Shown: positions 54,801-63,168, counted from the stretch's first letter. The stretch: DNA of 64,000 nucleotides from CAWGCE01 sp964480915 (GCA_964480915.1 CAYZRS010000018.1:24150-88149), one strand, 5' to 3'. Notes: generated by a model not told the origin, from the letters alone. Numbers and translations: made by a program.

Positions 54801-55354
54801 GCTGTGGTGGCTATATCGGAGCGAGACGCGAAATCGTCGAATACTTACGATATTCTGCGCCCGGGTTTGTCTACAGCGTTGGGATCTCTCCAGCGAATGC
54901 GGGCGCCGCCTTAGCAGCGATTCGGAAAATGAATCGCTGCCCAGAGATTGTGAGTCGCTGCCGAGAGCGGTCAGAACAGTTTTTGCGCGAGGCGCGATCG
55001 CGCGAATTGGATACCGGGAATAGTGCAGGAACGCCCGTGGTACCGGTGATCACGGGCAGTTCGCGCAAGGCGCTATTGCTCTCTCAACATCTGTTCGAGC
55101 AGGGTTACAATGTGCAGCCGATTCTCTATCCGGCGGTCGAGGAAGAAGCTGCGCGGCTCCGTTTTTTCATAACTAGCGACCACACCGAATCGCAGATCAC
55201 GTCCGTAGTTGCAATGACAGCAGCGTGGTTGCGTAGCAATGCGTCGGGCCGTTTGCGGTGGGATAACGCGACGGAGGGTTTGCCGACCAATGCTAATGGC
55301 GCGACAATGTCAAGTAAGAGTCGTGGAAACCGTGCGGACAAGAATGCGCAATAA
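51836..55354 (+). CDS. Fused fatty-acyl-AMP ligase, acyl carrier protein and alpha-oxoamine synthase
   Basis: A 1172-residue three-module enzyme. Residues about 1-590 are a fatty-acyl-AMP ligase (FAAL) with the AMP loop VLQYTSGSTGRPKGVML (near 185) and the YLRTGDMGF, GRIKDLIIIRG and SSGKIQRHACR motifs. Residues about 650-735 are an acyl carrier domain; the phosphopantetheine serine is S689 in ELGLDSLER. Residues about 770-1150 are a PLP-dependent oxoamine synthase of the BioF/KBL/serine palmitoyltransferase family, with Schiff-base lysine K985 in GTLSKSFASCGGYIG and DEAHSIGTLG. It likely loads a fatty acid, hands it to the carrier and condenses it with an amino acid under loss of CO2, giving a long-chain aminoketone lipid precursor. 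Substrate and product are inference. Confidence 0.9.
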   Translation: MTLEKSVAKEFPDVPESSLTDLVRIVRQRAQTMPDMEILNYLVDGEDEEIRLTFAELDAWARAIACRLTERGMSGRRALLLYPPGIDFIAGLFGCIYAGVVAVPIYPPRRNRNFDRIQAIAIDARAVAALTVKQVTGGLDRFAAASPALNRMDWITTDEIKTPVDPAEIDWYPEEARPDELAVLQYTSGSTGRPKGVMLTHQNILSNCRMITRGFGIESSDIGMSWLPTYHDMGLVGGIINPIYAGIPSIHMSPMAFLHRPVRWLRAITKHGVTITGGPNFAFDICTKKVADDEMAGLDLSRWKLAYNGAENIRPSTLERFVEKFGRVGFDAKTFYPCYGMAEATLIITGGDRNHSPVTVGFDGDSLDEGRVRRPMKRENERLLVGSGRVLPGEAVIIVDPNNQEQLPPERIGEIWVHGPSVGQGYLDKPELTDETFKARLAIDDGRSYLRTGDMGFFHEGQLFVTGRIKDLIIIRGVNRYPQDIEMTVERADTRLRTGASAAFSIMIEGDEKLIVISEVERLRDQNWTEVIRAIRKSVAEEHDVNPDGVVLIRTGSIPKTSSGKIQRHACRDGFLKRDLVVIADWYEWQPEGSTPQSWTRRKRPWSRPITRPDQLPIVVPVESNGHADPTAAPSGLNVELANGKVASARKESSQQFLAAAIQAVQEVARDRVERPSAETNIVELGLDSLERIEIASRMEKACGVVFPEQMLFEIETCQDLADAVADLQAPRAPTIASHRIEESAEYQQLKRTMSAMDAAGIQNPYFRVHEQVTKDTTVIGGRELVNFSSYNYLGLSGDAEVSRAAQLAIEKFGTSVSASRVASGEKPIHRELEQEIAELVGTEDAIVFVGGHSTNETTIGHLLGASDLVLHDSLAHNSIIQGCLLSGATRRAFAHNDYHELARLLKMYRQDHRRVLIVIEGVYSMDGDIPNLPKFVALRNQYDAMLMVDEAHSIGTLGATGRGIAEHFGIDPAGVDLWMGTLSKSFASCGGYIGARREIVEYLRYSAPGFVYSVGISPANAGAALAAIRKMNRCPEIVSRCRERSEQFLREARSRELDTGNSAGTPVVPVITGSSRKALLLSQHLFEQGYNVQPILYPAVEEEAARLRFFITSDHTESQITSVVAMTAAWLRSNASGRLRWDNATEGLPTNANGATMSSKSRGNRADKNAQ

Positions 55355-55451
55355 ATTCGAAGGCACAAGAAAGCTGCCCTTGATGCGACGGTCGTTCGGC
55401 CTAAAATGAAGACAAGGACAGAGAAACTACCATCGAGCAGGAGAGAATTTA

Positions 55452-55634
55452 GTGCTGACCGAATCTCAAGTCGAAAAAAGCTTTCGTAACATGATCAGCA
55501 AACCGCAACTCGTTGAAGACGACTTCGAAAAGGCAGAAGAGTTGCTGGATAACCTCCGAGCGGAAAGTCCTCTTCTGCATCGACTCAGCAAAGAACTCGA
55601 AGAAGTTCGCGCTCTGGCTACTGCCGAAAAATAG
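55452..55634 (+). CDS. Small helical protein of 60 residues
   Basis: GTG start at 55452 with GGAGAG upstream. The sequence (LTESQVEKSFRNMISKPQLVEDDFEKAEELLDNLRAESPLLHRLSKELEE) is one long amphipathic helix pair, probably a small coiled coil or helical hairpin. No family recognised. It ends 286 nt before the BBP7 gene end, with a hairpin in between. Confidence 0.55.
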   Translation: MLTESQVEKSFRNMISKPQLVEDDFEKAEELLDNLRAESPLLHRLSKELEEVRALATAEK

Positions 55635-55696
55635 TCTTCTTCCGAGCTGATTGTCAGCTTGGGCAGGGACTCTCAGCTTGTTTCGTCGCGGCTGCA

Positions 55697-55724
55697 ATTC
55701 GAACGAATGGTCTTTCGTTCGAAT
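55697..55724. terminator. Perfect 11-bp hairpin between convergent genes
   Basis: ATTCGAACGAA (55697-55707) pairs with TTCGTTCGAAT (55714-55724) around a 6-nt loop. It lies between the end of the 60-residue protein gene and the end of the BBP7 gene. No T-run follows on either strand, so a terminator role is only suggestive. Confidence 0.4.
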
Positions 55725-55727
55725 GTT

Positions 55728-55766
55728 ACCGACTTCGATTGGGACCGACTTCGATTGGGACCGACT
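55728..55766. repeat. Tandem repeat of a 16-bp unit beside the gap
   Basis: ACCGACTTCGATTGGG occurs twice in a row (55728-55743, 55744-55759), followed by a partial third copy. A 55-base block starting in the second copy recurs after the gap. Confidence 0.6.
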
Positions 55767-55953
55767 ATCGTGTCATTTGGACCCCGAGCGATAGGTTANN
55801 NNNNNNNNNNNNNNNNNNNNNNNNNNNNNNNNNNNNNNNNNNNNNNNNNNNNNNNNNNNNNNNNNNNNNNNNNNNNNNNNNNNNNNNNNNNNNNNNNNAC
55901 CGACTTCGATTGGGACCGACTATCGTGTCATTTGGACCCCGAGCGATAGGTTA
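55744..55953. repeat. 55-bp direct repeat flanking an N gap (assembly join)
   Basis: The 55 bases at 55744-55798 recur exactly at 55899-55953, flanking 100 N (55799-55898). Length and arrangement are identical to the join at 12065-12274. The right copy contains the last codons of the BBP7 gene, so the left copy would be a spurious duplicate of that 3' end. Confidence 0.85.
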
Positions 55954-57395
55954 CTGACGAACAGCTCTTCCGATCGACTCAGGATGCCCATCGTTTGGCC
56001 GTTGGCATCAGGCAATGAATAGCGAACGGTATTGGCAGCCCGGGCAATTCCGCCCGCAGCCATTCCGCTCCAGTCCAGCTTCAGTGCCAGGTTCTTGGTT
56101 ACGTGACAGCCCATCTCGATTCGCAATTCTCCCACCGGGCTAAATGTCTCGTCACTCATTCGGTGGTCAAAGTCGTACCCCGTGAGGTTCGCCGGGATCA
56201 GAGGTCCATTCGCGATCGACCCACCCGAATTATGATCGCCGAGCTTTCCTCGTTGTCGGATGGCGGTGAAGTTCGATCCAAAGAGGACCTTGCCTTGAAT
56301 GTTGGTCGACCATCGACCGGTTCGTTTGGAGATTTTCAGTCCGAATTGTGGGCCGAAGATGCGGTTCAAAGCATTTTGGTCGATCTCGGTGTCGGTGAGG
56401 ATGCCACCTCGGCCGAAGAAGTTGAATTGATCGTCGAGCTCCAAGTACCTTGCCCCGACGAAGACATCGGCTGTCGCTCCACTGTTGAGTTGCCGCTTGC
56501 GGCGGATTGCCATCGCCTCAAATCCGAGCATGTCCATTCGGGTGGAGGTCGCCACGTCGTCAAACACAACGGCAATGTTCGCGCCCAGGGCGGGCAGGAA
56601 AAGCAGGCCCAGCGGGTCTTCAAAATTCACGTGGACGGTGTTGAGGCCGTCGATGGGAAGGATCGATTGGCCGGTTAAGCTGTTGTCGATCGGATCTTGA
56701 GAAGTCACGACGGTCAAAATCTGGATAGGATCTCCATTCGCGTCGAGGAAGCTATTGCCATTCGCGTCTGTCAGGAATTGAAATCCCTGGAATCCGTCGA
56801 ACCTTTGGGTCGCCGCAATTTGATCTCGACGTTTATCATCGAAGCCATAGTTGTTGGCCTGATTGACTTCGCCGTCCATGACGGAGACCATCCAACCGCG
56901 TCGATCTTCCACCCAGCCGAATTCGTACCGATTTCCCCATCCCGTCATGGTCTCAGGAATGGCATCGTCGATCGAATTGAGCTGAACGCCGGTGTTCCCA
57001 TCGACGACGAACGGCTGAATGTTCGAAAGCAACTCATCCTCGATGAGAATGATTTCATCGTTCGCCACATTCGGATCGGGGTCAAAAATCACCGGGAGGA
57101 AGAAGTAGTTGACCTGCGACGGGACAAACGCCGTTTGAGGTTGGTTCGTGAGTGGGGCGCCAACCGACGAGCGGCTCGGTCGCATCAGCCACATATGGCT
57201 TCGTTCCAAACTGCCGAAATAGCCGTCACCGGTATTCCGATCGCACGGTTCCGACGATTGGACAGGAGCAAACAGCTGCCAATCAAAGGACCGTGGTGGC
57301 GGTGAGTAATCGTGCCAGTGTTGGGCAAGCGTCACGTTACAGGCCATTAAGGCCAAGAGGATACTTGTGAACGCGTGGCGTCGGATAATTTCCAT
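55920..57395 (-). CDS. BBP7-family outer-membrane beta-barrel protein
   Basis: A 491-residue exported protein. Signal peptide (FTSILLALMACNVTLAQ), then a planctomycete BBP7-type barrel: the segments GWGNRYEFGWVEDRRGWMVS, LGFEAMAIRRKRQ, VFVGARYLELDDQFNFFGRGG and FGPQFGLKISKRTGRWST are typical alternating strands with aromatic girdles, and the last strand ends in the aromatic/aliphatic pattern LFVSNLSLGVQM. It probably sits in the outer membrane. The last 30 nt lie in the repeat copy beside the gap, so the exact end depends on the assembly. Confidence 0.8.
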   Translation of the reverse strand: MEIIRRHAFTSILLALMACNVTLAQHWHDYSPPPRSFDWQLFAPVQSSEPCDRNTGDGYFGSLERSHMWLMRPSRSSVGAPLTNQPQTAFVPSQVNYFFLPVIFDPDPNVANDEIILIEDELLSNIQPFVVDGNTGVQLNSIDDAIPETMTGWGNRYEFGWVEDRRGWMVSVMDGEVNQANNYGFDDKRRDQIAATQRFDGFQGFQFLTDANGNSFLDANGDPIQILTVVTSQDPIDNSLTGQSILPIDGLNTVHVNFEDPLGLLFLPALGANIAVVFDDVATSTRMDMLGFEAMAIRRKRQLNSGATADVFVGARYLELDDQFNFFGRGGILTDTEIDQNALNRIFGPQFGLKISKRTGRWSTNIQGKVLFGSNFTAIRQRGKLGDHNSGGSIANGPLIPANLTGYDFDHRMSDETFSPVGELRIEMGCHVTKNLALKLDWSGMAAGGIARAANTVRYSLPDANGQTMGILSRSEELFVSNLSLGVQMTR

Positions 57396-57614
57396 GACTT
57401 AATTCCGTGATGTCAAACGGGTGGCCGCAGAACAATGCCGCGGCGGCATACACCTACTCCAGAGCGTTTCATCGGCCTTGCTTGTCACGTAAGTTGAGTA
57501 AGATCGGCAAAGGTTGAGGAAAATGATGGTCCTACGGGTGCGATAGAGCTTGCGGTCGCTAGCGAGGCAGGATCGGTTGCCGCAATATCGAGCGCCCGTT
57601 CGCGGTAAATCGAC

Positions 57615-57645
57615 GAAAAAAGGGAGCTCGAAATTCGAGCTCCCT
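57615..57645 (-). terminator. Strong intrinsic terminator of the alanine-rich lipoprotein gene
   Basis: On the minus strand AGGGAGCTCGAA pairs with TTCGAGCTCCCT (57645-57621) and is followed by six T (57621-57616). It is 40 nt after the stop of the Ala-rich gene. Confidence 0.85.
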
Positions 57646-57684
57646 AATGATCCGGGCAACGAATGCCCTTCTTCGCTTTTTGAC

Positions 57685-58065
57685 CTAGTGGTCGCCGGTC
57701 ACGGCGTCTGCAGCTTCGCTAGCGGCTTCGCTAACGGCATCCGCTGCACCGCTGGCCGCTTCGCCGACAGCGTTTGCTGCGTCACCGGCCGCTTCACCTA
57801 CGGCAGTGGCTGCTTCACCTGCTGCGTCCACAGCAGTTCCAGCCGCTTCGCCAGCCGCGTCGACAGCGCTGCCTGCCGCATCGCCAACGGCACTCGCTGC
57901 ATCGCCGACCATATCTGCGGCACCACTAGCAGCATTACCAGCCGCATCGGCAGCGGCTCCGGCCGCGCCACCGACAGCATCGGCTGCGCCGCCGACTGTG
58001 TCGGCCGCTTTCTGGCAACCAAAACACAATGCAACGACAAGTACGATTCCTACAAGCTTCTTCAT
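57685..58065 (-). CDS. Alanine-rich repeat lipoprotein
   Basis: A 126-residue lipoprotein (lipobox VALCFGC, Cys about residue 17). The rest is an almost perfect helix made of Ala, Gly, Asp, Glu, Val and Ser in units such as DAVGEAA, DAAGEAAGTAV and NAASGAADMVG, with hydrophobic positions near every third and fourth residue. Similar proteins are often YtxH-like or LEA-like stress or envelope proteins. The function is unknown; low sequence complexity makes homology calls unsafe. Confidence 0.7.
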   Translation of the reverse strand: MKKLVGIVLVVALCFGCQKAADTVGGAADAVGGAAGAAADAAGNAASGAADMVGDAASAVGDAAGSAVDAAGEAAGTAVDAAGEAATAVGEAAGDAANAVGEAASGAADAVSEAASEAADAVTGDH

Positions 58066-58312
58066 CGAGTTTCCCCATGGATGATTCCGAATGCCAGCTA
58101 ACTGCTAACTGGCCCAATCAGATTCTATCGATTGAGAGTGAGACATGAATACCGGGGTATGAGCCATTCTGGTGATCTAAACCAATCTTTGTCCTACGGC
58201 CATTCCGAGGAAAGGTGGTGAAAGTCTTCATTCTTCGTATCCTAAATGCTGAAAGTGCCTCGCACAGGTCGCGCTGGCCAGCGGAAGATGGGCACTTAAA
58301 AAAGGAAATGCC

Positions 58313-59218
58313 ATGAAATTCAGCTGTCCAGCATTCGTTGTGATGGTCCTCTTGTCGCTGACCAGCGGCGTCATTGCCACGGCCGATCAGCCGGCAAGGG
58401 CTCGTGATCAGCTGCAATACATCCGACTTTCCAAAGATGGCCAGGAAGTGGCCCAGTCGCTTGATGTTGCCGTTGTCTCCTTCGTTTCGGCCGATGGAGC
58501 ATTGCAGGTCGATTTAGTGGGAGCGATTCACGTCGCGGACGCCACTTATTTTCGTCGGCTGAATAAGCGGTTCTTGGGTTACGAAGCGGTCCTCTACGAA
58601 TTGGTTGCGCCCGAGGGGACCCGGATTCCTCGGGGCGGCGTCGAAGCCAGTGGGCCGGTCGGAATGCTACAGGGTGGCATGACGGCGGCACTCGGACTGG
58701 CCTACCAGTTGAACGAGATTGATTACACGAAGTCCAATTTTGTCCACGCCGACATGACGCCAGAAGAGTTTTCAAAGAGCATGAAGGAGCGAGAAGAGAG
58801 TGTGGGGAAAATGTTCTTTCGAGCAATTGGGCATGCGATGGCCAAGCAAAGCACCGCAACTGGCGGCAATCGTGATTTACGCATGTTCAAAAGCATGTTC
58901 TCCGAAAACCGCGAATGGGAGCTGAAATTGCTGATGGCCGAGCAGTTTGCCGATCTCAACGGTGCCATGTCGATCTACGAGGGTCGGAATGGATCGACTT
59001 TGATCACCGAACGAAATAAAAAAGCGCTCTCTGTGCTTAAGCAGCAATTGGCGATTGGGAAAAAGAAATTGGCGATTTTTTATGGAGCTGGCCATATGCA
59101 AGACATGGAACAGCGCCTGACGGAAGAATTCAATTTGACGCGAAAACAGGTCGATTGGTTCGTCGCGTGGGACCTCAGCGAGGATTCCATTCCTGCCCGT
59201 GCAGGCACAAATGATTGA
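58313..59218 (+). CDS. TraB/PrgY/GumN-family secreted protein
   Basis: A 301-residue exported protein: signal peptide (FVVMVLLSLTSGVIATA), then a TraB-type fold. The marks are LVGAIHVADATYFRRLN near the N-terminus, YEAVLYELVAPEG, and near the end IFYGAGHMQDMEQRL, which together supply the conserved His, Glu and GxxHM-type residues of this putative metalloprotease or erythromycin-esterase-like clan. The activity is not proven for the family. Its neighbour downstream is on the same strand. Confidence 0.8.
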   Translation: MKFSCPAFVVMVLLSLTSGVIATADQPARARDQLQYIRLSKDGQEVAQSLDVAVVSFVSADGALQVDLVGAIHVADATYFRRLNKRFLGYEAVLYELVAPEGTRIPRGGVEASGPVGMLQGGMTAALGLAYQLNEIDYTKSNFVHADMTPEEFSKSMKEREESVGKMFFRAIGHAMAKQSTATGGNRDLRMFKSMFSENREWELKLLMAEQFADLNGAMSIYEGRNGSTLITERNKKALSVLKQQLAIGKKKLAIFYGAGHMQDMEQRLTEEFNLTRKQVDWFVAWDLSEDSIPARAGTND

Positions 59219-59368
59219 AGGCGCAAGGAACTCGTCAAGAGAGAATGCGCAAGGAAAAGTCCGCTTCTACCGTCCATTTGAATGAAACAAAAAAACGCCG
59301 TTTACACAGATCCGTCGTTTCACAATACTTTCCTCTTGGAACTTCCAAACGGGTGCAGGGGGAACGGA

Positions 59369-60184
59369 ATGCTGCGACTGTCGGTAAACGAAATGACGAC
59401 TTATCGTTGGTCGTTTGAAGATGACGTCACCAATTATGCCAATGCTGGTATTTCTCAGATCGGTGTTTGGCGACAAAAACTTTCCGATTACGGTGACGAT
59501 GCCGGGATCGATCTGATTCACGAATACGGCATGTCAGTTTCCAGCCTGACTTGGGCTGGTGGATTCACAGGGAGTGATGGGCGGTCTCACGAAGAAGCGA
59601 TTCGTGATGGGCTTGAAGCGATCGAGCTGGCTGCCAAATTGGAAGCCAGCTCTTTGATTGTCTATACCGGCGGTCGTGGTGGCCACACGCGGTCTCATGC
59701 CCGTCGCTTGGTGAAATCGGCTCTGCACGAATTGGCCTGGCTCGCGGATGATTTTGGCGTCACCTTGGCCATCGAACCGATGCATCCCGGTTGTGGGCTC
59801 GATTGGACCTTCTTAACCGGTCTCGACGCCACGCTCGAATTGTTAGCCGAAGTCAACCGCGACTGCGTCAAGTTACTGCTGGATACGTATCACTTAGGCT
59901 TTGATCCGTCCTTGCGTTCCAGACTAGCCGACCTCGTGCCCCAAATTGGTTTGGTGCACTTGGGCGATGCGCGACGCGCCCCTTCGGGAGAGCAAGATCG
60001 TTGCTTGTTGGGCCGCGGCCGGATTCCCGTTCAAGAAATCGTTACGATGCTGCAAGATTGCGGTTATGAAGGCGCCTACGAATTGGAACTGATGGGCCAA
60101 GAAATCGAAGATCATGACTACTGGGAATTGTTGAGTGATTCTCAGCGAGTTGTCGAAGAGTTTCAGGGTGCGGGAATTAGCTAG
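59369..60184 (+). CDS. Sugar phosphate isomerase/epimerase-like TIM barrel
   Basis: A 271-residue TIM-barrel protein of the AP-endonuclease-2/xylose-isomerase-like family. LRLSVNEMTTYRWSFEDDV at the start and the motifs VTLAIEPMHPGC (metal Glu), LLLDTYHLGFDP (metal Asp/His), LVHLGDARRAP and YEGAYELELMG (final Glu) form the expected divalent metal site. Substrate unknown. The ATG at 59369 has GGGGGAA just upstream; an in-frame ATG at 59282 adds 29 residues without family similarity. Confidence 0.82.
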   Translation: MLRLSVNEMTTYRWSFEDDVTNYANAGISQIGVWRQKLSDYGDDAGIDLIHEYGMSVSSLTWAGGFTGSDGRSHEEAIRDGLEAIELAAKLEASSLIVYTGGRGGHTRSHARRLVKSALHELAWLADDFGVTLAIEPMHPGCGLDWTFLTGLDATLELLAEVNRDCVKLLLDTYHLGFDPSLRSRLADLVPQIGLVHLGDARRAPSGEQDRCLLGRGRIPVQEIVTMLQDCGYEGAYELELMGQEIEDHDYWELLSDSQRVVEEFQGAGIS

Positions 60185-60218
60185 GCGGTTCGACTTGTTG
60201 AGTGATCGCCTCCTGCCC

Positions 60219-61682
60219 TTACGGAATCAACTCGGCACAGACGAGGTTGCTCTTTCCTCGAACGTAAAGCAAGCCTCGGGCCAAAACGGGTGCCGCCCAT
60301 GCTGGGTAGTCGATAAGCGGGGGCTCGACCGGCTCTTCGTCCGCCTGGTTTTGCTCCGTCGCATTCGGGCTCGATGTCACGAGTTCGACCGAACAGACGA
60401 CGTCACACGATTCGGGAGTTGCTTTCAACAATTCCATGCCTCCTCGCTCCGAAAGGCACAGCAAGTGTTGATCGAGGTAGAGAACCGAAACTCGGCCGCC
60501 GCCCGGTTTGGTCCAGCGGACTTTCCCGCTATTCCACTCAATGCAACGGAAGTCGGCTTCCTGTGGGCTCTGCCCGCTGCATCCGTACACATGGCCGTCA
60601 TGGTGCACGGGCGTCATCCAATGGGCGGCAAATGACTGCTTTCGGCCGTGCGGTTTGTCTTGCCAAAGTGGTTGCCAACGTGAATCTTGCCAGCGGATCA
60701 CGGCTCCTCCCGGTTCATAACTCTCGGTAATCAAAGTCTCATTGCCGACGACAACTGGCGTACTGGCATTCACGCTCTCCAACTTCTTGGCGCGGAATGG
60801 GAACAGCTGACTCGGTTTCCCATCGCGAACTTTCACCAGCCACAGTCCAGAGCGGCCGAATAGCAGCACATGTGGGACCCCTTGGATGGGAGCGAGTTGG
60901 AGCGAGGCATAGCTGGCTAGGTCGTCGACCGATTTGTACACTTCGGCACCGGTGCGCTTATCGAAAGCGACGAGGCACGAGCCATTGGGGGTGACGCGGT
61001 CGAGTTGCCCAGGTGCTACGTCGCTATCGGCGTCTGGGCTTCCTCCGACCATCACTAGCAGTAGGTCGTCAACGACAAGAGGTGTACTGCCAACTCCAAA
61101 AAAATTCTGGATTACGTTGTATTCTTCATTGAGATTTCGACTCCAGAGTTTCGTGCCGTCATGGACCGCGACGCAGTGGAGTTCTCCTTCGGCGCCGTAA
61201 ACGTAAACGCGATTTTCATCGACGACTGGTGAACAGCGGGGCCCATTGTCGAAGCCGTACATGTCCTCGTATTGCGACGAGTATTTGTAGGTCCACAGGG
61301 TCTTGCCCGTTTCGGCATGTAGGCATCGCAACCTGGCCGTATCGTCGATGCGATCAAAGACAAAGCAGCGTCCTAAACGGACAGCGCAAGCGGCGTAGCC
61401 TGTTCCCAACGGGACGGTCCAGATGACAGGCAGCTGCCATGCTTTGCCGTCGACGGCTAAACCGGTCGCCGTCGATTTGCTATCGCGACTTGGACCTAAG
61501 AAACTGGGCCAATCTTGGCCGGTGCGCGTGGCAAGGTTGGTCGGCTGCTCTGGAGGTGCAGCGGTGACGCCGGAATGAAGGCTGGTGGCGACCCCAAAGA
61601 GACAAGTGAAAGTTGTCCAAGAATGCCACGCGAACCTTCGTGGTTGATTTTTCGTCTGTTGCCTGCGGTAGCGGTAGAACAA
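60219..61682 (-). CDS. Secreted PQQ-like beta-propeller protein
   Basis: A 487-residue exported protein. After a signal segment (WTTFTCLFGVATSLHSGVTA) it is built of PQQ/BamB-type propeller blades, each with a Trp-docking motif such as LHAETGKTLWTYK, VHDGTKLWSRNL, AFDKRTGAEVYKS and EWNSGKVRWTKPG. GQDWPSFLGPSRD at the start is the typical planctomycete lead-in. It is a scaffold or binding protein; no quinone-dependent catalytic residues are evident. Convergent with the isomerase gene. Confidence 0.85.
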   Translation of the reverse strand: MFYRYRRQQTKNQPRRFAWHSWTTFTCLFGVATSLHSGVTAAPPEQPTNLATRTGQDWPSFLGPSRDSKSTATGLAVDGKAWQLPVIWTVPLGTGYAACAVRLGRCFVFDRIDDTARLRCLHAETGKTLWTYKYSSQYEDMYGFDNGPRCSPVVDENRVYVYGAEGELHCVAVHDGTKLWSRNLNEEYNVIQNFFGVGSTPLVVDDLLLVMVGGSPDADSDVAPGQLDRVTPNGSCLVAFDKRTGAEVYKSVDDLASYASLQLAPIQGVPHVLLFGRSGLWLVKVRDGKPSQLFPFRAKKLESVNASTPVVVGNETLITESYEPGGAVIRWQDSRWQPLWQDKPHGRKQSFAAHWMTPVHHDGHVYGCSGQSPQEADFRCIEWNSGKVRWTKPGGGRVSVLYLDQHLLCLSERGGMELLKATPESCDVVCSVELVTSSPNATEQNQADEEPVEPPLIDYPAWAAPVLARGLLYVRGKSNLVCAELIP

Positions 61683-61696
61683 AATAGTGCCTTATG

Positions 61697-61723
61697 CTGT
61701 GATTGGCTGTGATTGGCTGTGAG
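61697..61723. repeat. Short tandem repeat GCTGTGATTG
   Basis: Two full 10-bp copies and a partial third lie just upstream of the propeller gene start and ahead of arfB. Confidence 0.6.
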
Positions 61724-61825
61724 TAAGGTATTCTCTAGTGGGCAAGTCGGATTCCCGTTGGTTGTGAACGTTACCCTGAAATCTGTCAATCAGGGAGCCG
61801 GTCTTTTGGAAAGTGGGTTGGGGCA

Positions 61826-62248
61826 ATGCTGTTCGTCAATGAGAAGATTTCCGTTCCATTGCGTGAATTCTCATTTACGTATTCGCGATCGAGTGGCCCC
61901 GGCGGACAGAATGTCAATAAGGTGAATACGAAGGCGACGATGCGATGGAATTTCGTCGCGACGGAGTGTTTGCCGGCCCCGGTTAAGGCTCGCTTTCAAG
62001 CAAAATATGCTAGTCGCTTGACCAACGATGGGGAGCTCATCATCGTCAGTCAACGGTTTCGTGACCGAGGCCGCAATGTGGCCGACTGCTTATCGAAGCT
62101 TCGATTGATGTTGTTGGCGGTGGAAGCGGCGCCCAAGAAACGACGCCCTACCAAGCCGACGCTCGGATCGAAGAGGCGAAAGCGAGAGCACAAGGAGTCC
62201 AATTCGAAAAAAAAACAGCTGAGAAAACCACCCAAAATGTCCGACTAG
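61826..62248 (+). CDS. arfB: Ribosome-rescue peptidyl-tRNA hydrolase ArfB (YaeJ)
   Basis: Frees ribosomes stalled without a stop codon. The 140-residue protein has the release-factor GGQ loop at residues 26-28 (SSGPGGQNVNKVNTKA), then the hydrophobic middle, and a long basic C-terminal tail (KKRRPTKPTLGSKRRKREHK) that in ArfB enters the empty mRNA channel. Length and tail rule out an ordinary RF1/RF2. ATG at 61826 fits the family start. Confidence 0.93.
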   Translation: MLFVNEKISVPLREFSFTYSRSSGPGGQNVNKVNTKATMRWNFVATECLPAPVKARFQAKYASRLTNDGELIIVSQRFRDRGRNVADCLSKLRLMLLAVEAAPKKRRPTKPTLGSKRRKREHKESNSKKKQLRKPPKMSD

Positions 62249-62415
62249 CGATGGCCGATACGTTGGCTTTGTCGAATGTCGGGCCAGATCAACGAGTGGT
62301 AGTTCTATTTTTCGATGTTTTGATATACTCCGACCTGCGCGTACAGCGCTAACTTGCTAACTGAATCTAACGAAATTCGTCGTGATCGAGCTGTTTGGTA
62401 GAAGTAAGGGTCTGG

Positions 62416-63168
62416 ATGGATACTCCTCAGGAAACTCCGCAACACATTGACAACATCTTCAAGGACTGGCCGTTCGACCCCGGTGCGGTGAGCGTGCGCA
62501 TGGTGTCAGGCGGGAATGATCGCGAAGTCATCCAGATGCGGATTGAGATGGGGGTGTTGCAACTTGAAACGTCTGGCCGACCAGACGGGGTTATCAACGA
62601 GGGACACGAAACGTACCTTGAGTATCTCCGGGATTTGGCAGAGCAGTCGGCGAGCGAATTTGTGCTCGACGAAGATCAGTGTTTCGAATGCGATCGCGAG
62701 TTCGTCCAATTTTACCATCGCCGTATTTGCTGGCTGGCGTTGCAGCAGTATGAATTCGCAGTCCTGGATGCGGACCATTCCTTGGCGCTCATGGATTTTT
62801 GCCGAGACCACTCACCCGATGACGAGTGGACGTTGTCGCATGAGCAGTATCGTCCGTTCGTGATGTACCACCAAATTCAAGCCGATGCATTGGCGCATGT
62901 AGAAACCGACACTCCCGAATACTCGATCGAGGCGATCAACAAAGGGTTGAAGCGTTTGCGAGCCATCTTCGAAGAGAACGAAGCGGAAGAAGAATTCGAA
63001 GACGATGAGCTCGTTCAGCGGCTCGTCGAATTGCGCGAAACGTTGCGAACGCAATTTGATGTCGGGAAGACGCTCCAAGAGCAATTGGCAGAAGCCGTTG
63101 CCGGCGAGCATTACGAGTTGGCCGCGAAGTTGCGGGACGAATTGGCGAATCGCCGTCCTGGAAAATAG
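62416..63168 (+). CDS. Protein with C-terminal UVR motif
   Basis: A 250-residue cytoplasmic protein. The main part (about 10-170) is a mixed alpha/beta region without a family I recognise (WPFDPGAVSVRMVSGG, DQCFECDREFVQFYHRRICWLALQQYEFAVLDADHSLALMDFC). An acidic linker is followed by a UVR motif at the end (LQEQLAEAVAGEHYELAAKLRDEL), as in UvrB/UvrC and McsA, which mediates helical-hairpin contacts. The ATG at 62416 is preferred over 62395. Function unknown. Confidence 0.7.
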   Translation: MDTPQETPQHIDNIFKDWPFDPGAVSVRMVSGGNDREVIQMRIEMGVLQLETSGRPDGVINEGHETYLEYLRDLAEQSASEFVLDEDQCFECDREFVQFYHRRICWLALQQYEFAVLDADHSLALMDFCRDHSPDDEWTLSHEQYRPFVMYHQIQADALAHVETDTPEYSIEAINKGLKRLRAIFEENEAEEEFEDDELVQRLVELRETLRTQFDVGKTLQEQLAEAVAGEHYELAAKLRDELANRRPGK

